From Acidobacteriota bacterium (GTDB lineage Bacteria > Acidobacteriota > Blastocatellia > Pyrinomonadales > Pyrinomonadaceae): a stretch of 64,000 nucleotides of DNA. A program made the position numbers and the translations under genes. This document shows, piece by piece, positions 59,599-64,000 of this stretch. Where the stretch lies: NCBI GenBank assembly GCA_018269075.1, contig JAFDVJ010000014.1:1-64000 (forward strand). Reading direction: 5' to 3'. The notes beneath the pieces are model-generated. The model worked only from the letters and a program-made list of their open reading frames with translations. It had not been told where the DNA came from and did not search any database. How positions within the stretch are numbered: position 1 is the first letter of the stretch; every line of letters begins with the position of its first letter.

Positions 59599-59696
59599 AG
59601 TCGAGAGTCGAGAGTCGAGAGTCGAGAGTCAAAAGCCGAAGAAAATTAATTCAACCTGACTCTCGACTCTCGACTCCCGACTCTCGACTCGAAAAA
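59599..59696. repeat. GTCGAGA heptamer inverted pair
   Basis: About five GTCGAGA copies (59599-59630) and about five inverted CTCGACT copies (59658-59691) fill the gap between the two sugar genes; a 27-bp core separates them. Same family as 6751-6778. Confidence 0.85.
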
Positions 59697-59697
59697 T

Positions 59698-60543
59698 CTA
59701 CCAGCTTCCGCCGGCGGCCGAGCTTTCGAGGCCGAGCGCCTTTTCGGTCGCTTCCTTTGCCTTGCGGGCGACTTCGAACGGGTCTTCGTTCCAGTATTCC
59801 GGCCGGAAGATCTCGATCGAGACCATCCGGTCGTAGCCGATCTTATCGAACCGCGCCTTGATCTCTTTGATCGGCAGGATGCCGGTGCCGGGATAAAGCC
59901 GGTGCGCGTCGGTCAGTTCTTCCTTCGGCCGGTCCTCGGCGTCGTTGATGTGAAAGATAAAGAGCTTTTCGGGCTTCAATTCGTCGATCGCCTCGAACGT
60001 CGAATTGCCGGCGTAAAAATGAAACGTGTCGAGGACGCTGCCGACGTTGTCGCGGCCGACGCGCTCGACGATCCGGCTGCACAGATCGAGCGTCTGGACC
60101 GAGCAGTCGGTCTGCCCGAGAAACTCGAACGCGAGCCCGACGCCGTGTTTTTCGGCGATGTCGGCCAATTCGTTCAAAACCCGGACGGATTCGTCGATAA
60201 TCGCGTCCTCGGTCGCGTTTTCCGGGAGTTTTCCGGGAACGACGACGACGTACGGACAGCCGAGCGCGCCGGCGATCGCCGTCAGCTCTTCCGTTTCGGC
60301 CTTGATCTTCGCGTAATCGTCGGCGCTGCGAAAAGTGATGTGCTCGATCGAATTGATCGAATAGGGTTCGAGACCGTGTTCGTCCAAAAGCCGTTTCAGA
60401 TCGGCGTTCGTCTTCGTTTTAAGAAACTCGCGCAGCTTCGCCGCCCAGATTTCGATCAGGTCGAAGCCGGCGGCGGCTGCGGCTTTGACGTCCGTTTCGA
60501 GATCGGCGTGCATCGTCGTCGCGCCGTTTAATGCTATTTTCAT
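59698..60543 (-). CDS. Sugar phosphate isomerase/epimerase-like TIM-barrel protein
   Basis: A protein of 281 residues of the xylose isomerase-like superfamily. Metal ligands of the barrel are visible: E in FDLIEIW (about 32), E in AFEFLGQTDCS (about 143), DTFH (near 177), H in FIFHINDAEDRP (near 203) and E in MVSIEIFRPEYW (near 244). It probably isomerises or epimerises a sugar or keto-inositol. GGAG lies seven bases before ATG 60543 and a promoter about 30 bp upstream. The Gfo/Idh gene follows in the same direction, so the two likely form an operon interrupted by GTCGAGA repeats. Confidence 0.88.
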   Translation of the reverse strand: MKIALNGATTMHADLETDVKAAAAAGFDLIEIWAAKLREFLKTKTNADLKRLLDEHGLEPYSINSIEHITFRSADDYAKIKAETEELTAIAGALGCPYVVVVPGKLPENATEDAIIDESVRVLNELADIAEKHGVGLAFEFLGQTDCSVQTLDLCSRIVERVGRDNVGSVLDTFHFYAGNSTFEAIDELKPEKLFIFHINDAEDRPKEELTDAHRLYPGTGILPIKEIKARFDKIGYDRMVSIEIFRPEYWNEDPFEVARKAKEATEKALGLESSAAGGSW

Positions 60544-60570
60544 CAGATTGCTCCAAGGGCGTTTTCGATC

Positions 60571-60599
60571 ATTGTATCACGAGAGAAGAAAGCCGTTAA
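60571..60599 (-). promoter_or_regulatory. Sigma-70-type promoter of the sugar isomerase/dehydrogenase operon
   Basis: On the minus strand TTAACG (60599-60594), 17-bp spacer, TACAAT (60576-60571). The expected start lies about 20 bases before ATG 60543. Confidence 0.55.
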
Positions 60600-60918
60600 A
60601 TATTCCAATTTCTTATTTAGCACTCGAATATTAATTATTTTTTTTTAACAGGTGTTAGTTTACGCGACCGAAAAGACATATATATATGATGAAACCTTAC
60701 ACACCCTTTCCGGCTTGTCGGAATTTGTCGGAGGGGGTAAACGGAAGTCTTTAACACTCAAGTTTTTCTATTTCTTCACGGTCTATTCAAATACAGCGGA
60801 GGCCGGTTCTTGTAACGGGGGACCGGCCTTCCCCCTACCATTTTGATTTCGGATTGCGGATTGCGGATTTCGGATTGGGGCTCATCCGGCGGAAGGGTTT
60901 CGCTTCCTTTGTTTTTAT
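60600..60918. other. A/T-rich gap with one strong hairpin and a GGATT repeat
   Basis: Contains a T8 run, a TATATATATGATG stretch, a GC-rich hairpin AGGCCGGT/ACCGGCCT (60800-60830) followed by CCCCC, and GGATTTCGGATTGCGGATT heptamers (60844-60880). A small RNA ending in the hairpin is possible; the 64-codon frame here is not convincing. Confidence 0.45.
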
Positions 60919-61464
60919 TTAATTATCGGCGGTTGGTTTTTCGGGGGGCTTTTCGGCGAGGTCTTTGAATTTGTCGCCGCTTTTGTAGAGGAGATCGTAT
61001 TTCTTCTCGCCGAAGCGGGCGACGACCAGATTGGTCTGTTCGGCAAAGCTTTCGAAAAACAGCGTGTTCTGAAGCCGCGCGCCGTCGAACGCGCCTTCGA
61101 ACGGGATCTGGACATAGACGAAAACCGTGTCCTGTTCGAATTCGCGCCCGACCCATTCGAGCTTCGGCGTGTCGCCCGCTTTGGTTTGAAAGACGAAATT
61201 CTCGCCGACGTATTTAAAAATCTCCTCGTCGACGCCGGCCGTCTTTTCGAGATCGACGCGTTTTTTCATCCGTCTTTCGAGCAGCGGCTGGAGATCGTGC
61301 GTGAAGAGCTGCAGGCTGATCTCGATCGTCTTTTCCCCGGCGTTGTAGTCCATCCGCGCAAGGCTCGTGTGATAAGTGTGCGCCCGCGCCCCGAAAACGC
61401 CGGACGCCGCGCCGAGCGCGAAGAGCGCGACCGCCGCCAAGATCAAGAAATTCTTAAATCGCAT
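60919..61464 (-). CDS. Secreted DUF6702-like protein
   Basis: A protein of 181 residues. The N-terminal signal peptide (about 1-28, cleavage near ARA) is followed by HTYHTSLARMDYN, the opening typical of DUF6702, and by FTHDLQPLLERR and YVGENFVFQTKAG. Members are periplasmic proteins, often encoded beside the secreted M1 peptidase, as here: the peptidase gene lies just downstream on the same strand. Function is unknown. ATG 61464 gives the signal peptide. The tail is Lys/Pro-rich. Confidence 0.82.
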   Translation of the reverse strand: MRFKNFLILAAVALFALGAASGVFGARAHTYHTSLARMDYNAGEKTIEISLQLFTHDLQPLLERRMKKRVDLEKTAGVDEEIFKYVGENFVFQTKAGDTPKLEWVGREFEQDTVFVYVQIPFEGAFDGARLQNTLFFESFAEQTNLVVARFGEKKYDLLYKSGDKFKDLAEKPPEKPTADN

Positions 61465-61514
61465 AAACCGTTTCGTAATTTTGTCACCGGAAGATTTTCT
61501 CCGCCAACCCGAAA

Positions 61515-61606
61515 AGTTTTGAGTTCCGCCTTCGGGCGGCCAATCGTTTCAGACGGGAATAATAACACGATGAAACGCCGGGCCGCCTGAAGACGGAACT
61601 CGGAAC
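61515..61606. repeat. Inverted repeat with GAGTTCCGCCTTCGGGCGGC arms
   Basis: Arms at 61515-61541 and 61581-61606, imperfect (GCCTGAAGACGGAACTC). Same family as 8118-8206 and 32313-32626. It lies between two genes of one strand. Confidence 0.75.
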
Positions 61607-61610
61607 CTTT

Positions 61611-64000
61611 TTAATTGACCTTCGAACCGCTGAACGTCGTCGTGCCCTGCGGCGCGGTGATGCTGCCGCTGTAGGCCGTGCCCTCGACCGTGCCGACGAA
61701 GGTCAGCTCCATCGGCGACGAAGTCTTGAGCGTCAGCGTGCCGTTCTCGAATTTGCCGCTCGTGATCTGCATCACGCCCTGGCCCGATTCGACCGTGCCC
61801 GACACGTTCGCGCCGTCCTGCGTCAGATTCAGCGTCAGCGAGATCGTCTGGCCGCCGGCGTCGATCGCGACCGTCCATTTGCCGGTCAGATTTGCGGTTT
61901 TGGCCGCCGTGTTCGTCGGCACGGACGCCCTTCGGCGGTTCTGGCCCTGTCCCGTCTTGAATACCTGAAAGCGCGTCGGGACGAAGCGGCGCGGAAAGAA
62001 ATTGTTCGTCAGATCGGCGTCGGCCGTTTCGAGGTTCGGGTCGAGGACGATCGCCTTCGCTTCCTTTTTGGTGACGATCAGCTTGGAAACCTTAAAGTTA
62101 TCGTAGCGCCAGATCTCGGCCGGAATCCTGATCTCCTCGCTCGTGCCGTCCGTGTATTCGACTTTGAAGATCACCGGCATCACGAGCCCGCCGACGTTCT
62201 TCAGATCGACGACGTAGAAAAAGTAATTGCCGTTGATCAAAGACTTTTCGCGGTCGTCGAGATTCGCGATAAAGGCCTCGTAATTCTGCCGGTCCTTGTC
62301 GGTGACCTTAAACTGATCGAAGTCGTTGTAAAAATCCCGCAGCGAAGGATACTGGTCGATCCGTTTCGGCAGCGCCTCGTTGCGCTGCGCCGAAAGCGTC
62401 TTCGGCCGGTCGTTTTCCTGCTTGCGCTGCAGTTCCTTTTCGACGTCGGGATTCTGCGTGTTGATCTGGTAGAGCCGGACGTTCTCGATCGAGATGTCGA
62501 CGTGATCGGTCGAATAGAACCAGCCGCGCCAGAACCAGTCGAGGTCCGTTCCGCTCGCGTCTTCCATCGTCCGGAAGAAGTCGGCCGGTTCGGGCCGTTT
62601 GAATTTCCAGCGCATCGCGTACTGTTTGAAGGCGAAGTCGAACAATTCCCTGCCGAGCACGGTCTCGCGCAGGATGTTCAGAGCGGTCGCCGGTTTGGCG
62701 TAGGCGTTGTTGCCGAACTGGAGGACGGAATCCGACTGCGTCATAATCGGAACCTGATTTTCGGTCAGCATATAGTCGGTGATGTTCTGCGGCTCGCCGC
62801 GCCACGACGGGTAATTCTTTTCCCATTCCTGCTCGGCCAGATACTGCAGAAACGTATTCAGGCCCTCGTCCATCCACGTCCAGTCGCGCTCGTCGGAATT
62901 GACGATCATCGGGAAGAAATTATGGCCGACCTCGTGGATCACGACCGAGATCAGGCCGTATTTCGTCTGCGCGGAATACGAACCGTCGGGCAGCGGGCGC
63001 GGGCCGTTGAAACAGATCATCGGATATTCCATTCCGCCGACCGGCCCGTTGATGCTCTGCGCGACCGGGTAGGGATAGCTGAACGTATAACGCGAATAAA
63101 CGTTCAAAGTGTGGATGATCGCCTGCGTCGAGTATTTTTCCCAGAGCGGATTGCCCTCGTTGGGATAGAAAGACATCGCCATCACCTTGTTTCCGTTAAC
63201 GTTGTGACCCATCGCGTCCCAGATGAACTTGCGCGAGCCGGCAAAGGCGAAGTCGCGGACGTTGTCGGCCTTGAAAATCCAGGTCTTCTTGCCCGTAGGC
63301 TTGCTCGCTTCGTTCGCTTTGGCTTCTTCGGCGGTGACGATCTTCAAAGGCTCCTTCGCGGTTTCGGCCTGTTTGAGCCGCGCGATCCATTCGGGCTTTA
63401 AAACCTGCTGCGGGTTCTGCAGAACGCCGGACGCGGAGACGACGAAATCGTTCGGCGTCGTGATCCGGACGAGATAATCGCCGAATTCGAGCGTGAATTC
63501 GCCCGCGCCCAGAAACTGCTTGTGCTGCCAGCCCTTGTAATCGGTGTAGGCGACCATCCGCGGAAACCACTGCGCCATTTCATAGATGTAATTGCCGTCG
63601 CGCGGAAAGAATTCGTAGCCCGCGCGGCCGCCGAAGATCCGTTGATTGTTGATCGCGTAATTCCATTCGACGCTGAAAGTAAAGGTCCCGCCCGGCGCGA
63701 GCTCGGCCGGCAGGTCGACGCGCATCATCGTCCGGTTGATCGTGTATTTGAGAGCGGCGTTCGTCTTCCCGTCGGTGACGGCCGTGATGTTGACGCGCCC
63801 GTCGTACTCGCGGGCGGCCAGTTGTTCGACCGCCGAGAGCGGAAAGCCGTTCGGGTTCGTGAAATCCGGCGCGGTCTGCGTCTTCTGCGTGTCCGAGCCC
63901 TTGGCGTGGATGTTCTGGTCGAGCTGCAGCCAGATATAATTGAGCGTATCGGGCGAAGCGTTTTTGTAGGTGATCGTCTCCCTGCCCGAAAGCCGCTGGT
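61611..64000 (-). CDS. Secreted M1-family metallopeptidase, N terminus outside the window
   Basis: At least 795 residues; the frame is open to the window edge, and the first visible codons (QRLSGRETITYKNASPD) already match the N-terminal beta domain of M1 peptidases. The catalytic domain has HEVGHN with the second zinc ligand E in WTWMDEGLN and the substrate-binding GGMEYP motif. Residues of the last 100 positions form an extra beta domain (GKWTVAIDAGGQTISLTLNL) not present in aminopeptidase N. Such enzymes in Acidobacteria are periplasmic or surface peptidases. Internal Met codons near 63728 are not starts, since homology continues upstream. Confidence 0.92.
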   Translation of the reverse strand, partial: QRLSGRETITYKNASPDTLNYIWLQLDQNIHAKGSDTQKTQTAPDFTNPNGFPLSAVEQLAAREYDGRVNITAVTDGKTNAALKYTINRTMMRVDLPAELAPGGTFTFSVEWNYAINNQRIFGGRAGYEFFPRDGNYIYEMAQWFPRMVAYTDYKGWQHKQFLGAGEFTLEFGDYLVRITTPNDFVVSASGVLQNPQQVLKPEWIARLKQAETAKEPLKIVTAEEAKANEASKPTGKKTWIFKADNVRDFAFAGSRKFIWDAMGHNVNGNKVMAMSFYPNEGNPLWEKYSTQAIIHTLNVYSRYTFSYPYPVAQSINGPVGGMEYPMICFNGPRPLPDGSYSAQTKYGLISVVIHEVGHNFFPMIVNSDERDWTWMDEGLNTFLQYLAEQEWEKNYPSWRGEPQNITDYMLTENQVPIMTQSDSVLQFGNNAYAKPATALNILRETVLGRELFDFAFKQYAMRWKFKRPEPADFFRTMEDASGTDLDWFWRGWFYSTDHVDISIENVRLYQINTQNPDVEKELQRKQENDRPKTLSAQRNEALPKRIDQYPSLRDFYNDFDQFKVTDKDRQNYEAFIANLDDREKSLINGNYFFYVVDLKNVGGLVMPVIFKVEYTDGTSEEIRIPAEIWRYDNFKVSKLIVTKKEAKAIVLDPNLETADADLTNNFFPRRFVPTRFQVFKTGQGQNRRRASVPTNTAAKTANLTGKWTVAIDAGGQTISLTLNLTQDGANVSGTVESGQGVMQITSGKFENGTLTLKTSSPMELTFVGTVEGTAYSGSITAPQGTTTFSGSKVN

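Noticed and set aside
60652-60846. 64-codon plus-strand frame
   Set aside because: A/T-rich, no ribosome-binding sequence, ends in a hairpin that looks like RNA structure.

Overview
The window is GC-rich bacterial chromosome, most likely from an acidobacterium of the Blastocatellia type. The lineage call is an inference from gene content: an ECF sigma factor paired with a TPR-bearing Ser/Thr kinase, two giant beta-propeller histidine kinases, a VWA-like secreted protein of acidobacterial type, a secreted PQQ-type propeller, many TPR proteins, and dense families of intergenic repeats. No rRNA, tRNA, insertion sequence, prophage or CRISPR array was seen.

Layout. 1-4.7 kb is a potassium locus: the end of kdpB, kdpC, a KdpD lacking its histidine-kinase half, and a KimA-like K+ transporter preceded by four TTTA-type sites exactly 11 bp apart. 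4.9-6.8 kb holds a DNA polymerase I without a 5' nuclease. 7-25 kb mixes housekeeping genes (era, prmA, methyltransferase, COG1579 zinc ribbon) with secreted proteins (TPR protein with a Pro/Thr/Glu linker, Tat-exported PhoD, small HExxH protein, DUF2202 lipoprotein) and a Ser/Thr kinase. 24.5-28.4 kb and 50.9-54.6 kb are two sensor-kinase/LuxR-regulator pairs. 28.7-38 kb carries a YCF48 propeller, rnhA, an HD phosphohydrolase, an SbcC/Rad50-like ATPase and a tandemly duplicated zinc-ribbon/coiled-coil gene whose promoter was duplicated with it. 38.2-41.4 kb is the sigma factor/kinase pair. 41.7-49.4 kb holds secreted or membrane proteins and hypotheticals. 55-64 kb has a YmdB-type phosphoesterase, a VWA-like protein, a sugar isomerase/dehydrogenase pair and a secreted M1 peptidase that runs off the window. 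A possible 6S-like RNA lies at 54.8-55.0 kb.

The most unusual feature is the intergenic DNA. Almost every gap over 100 bp holds short tandem motifs, usually of 7 to 9 bp, commonly as a forward cluster, a short core and an inverted cluster. Two such cores are themselves dispersed elements present twice. Copies have entered prmA and the TPR kinase without breaking the frame, and one copy appears to supply the signal peptide of the YCF48 protein. Three unrelated minisatellites share a period of about 21 bp. An array of four 18-bp perfect or near-perfect palindromes lies upstream of an unknown gene at 48.6 kb.
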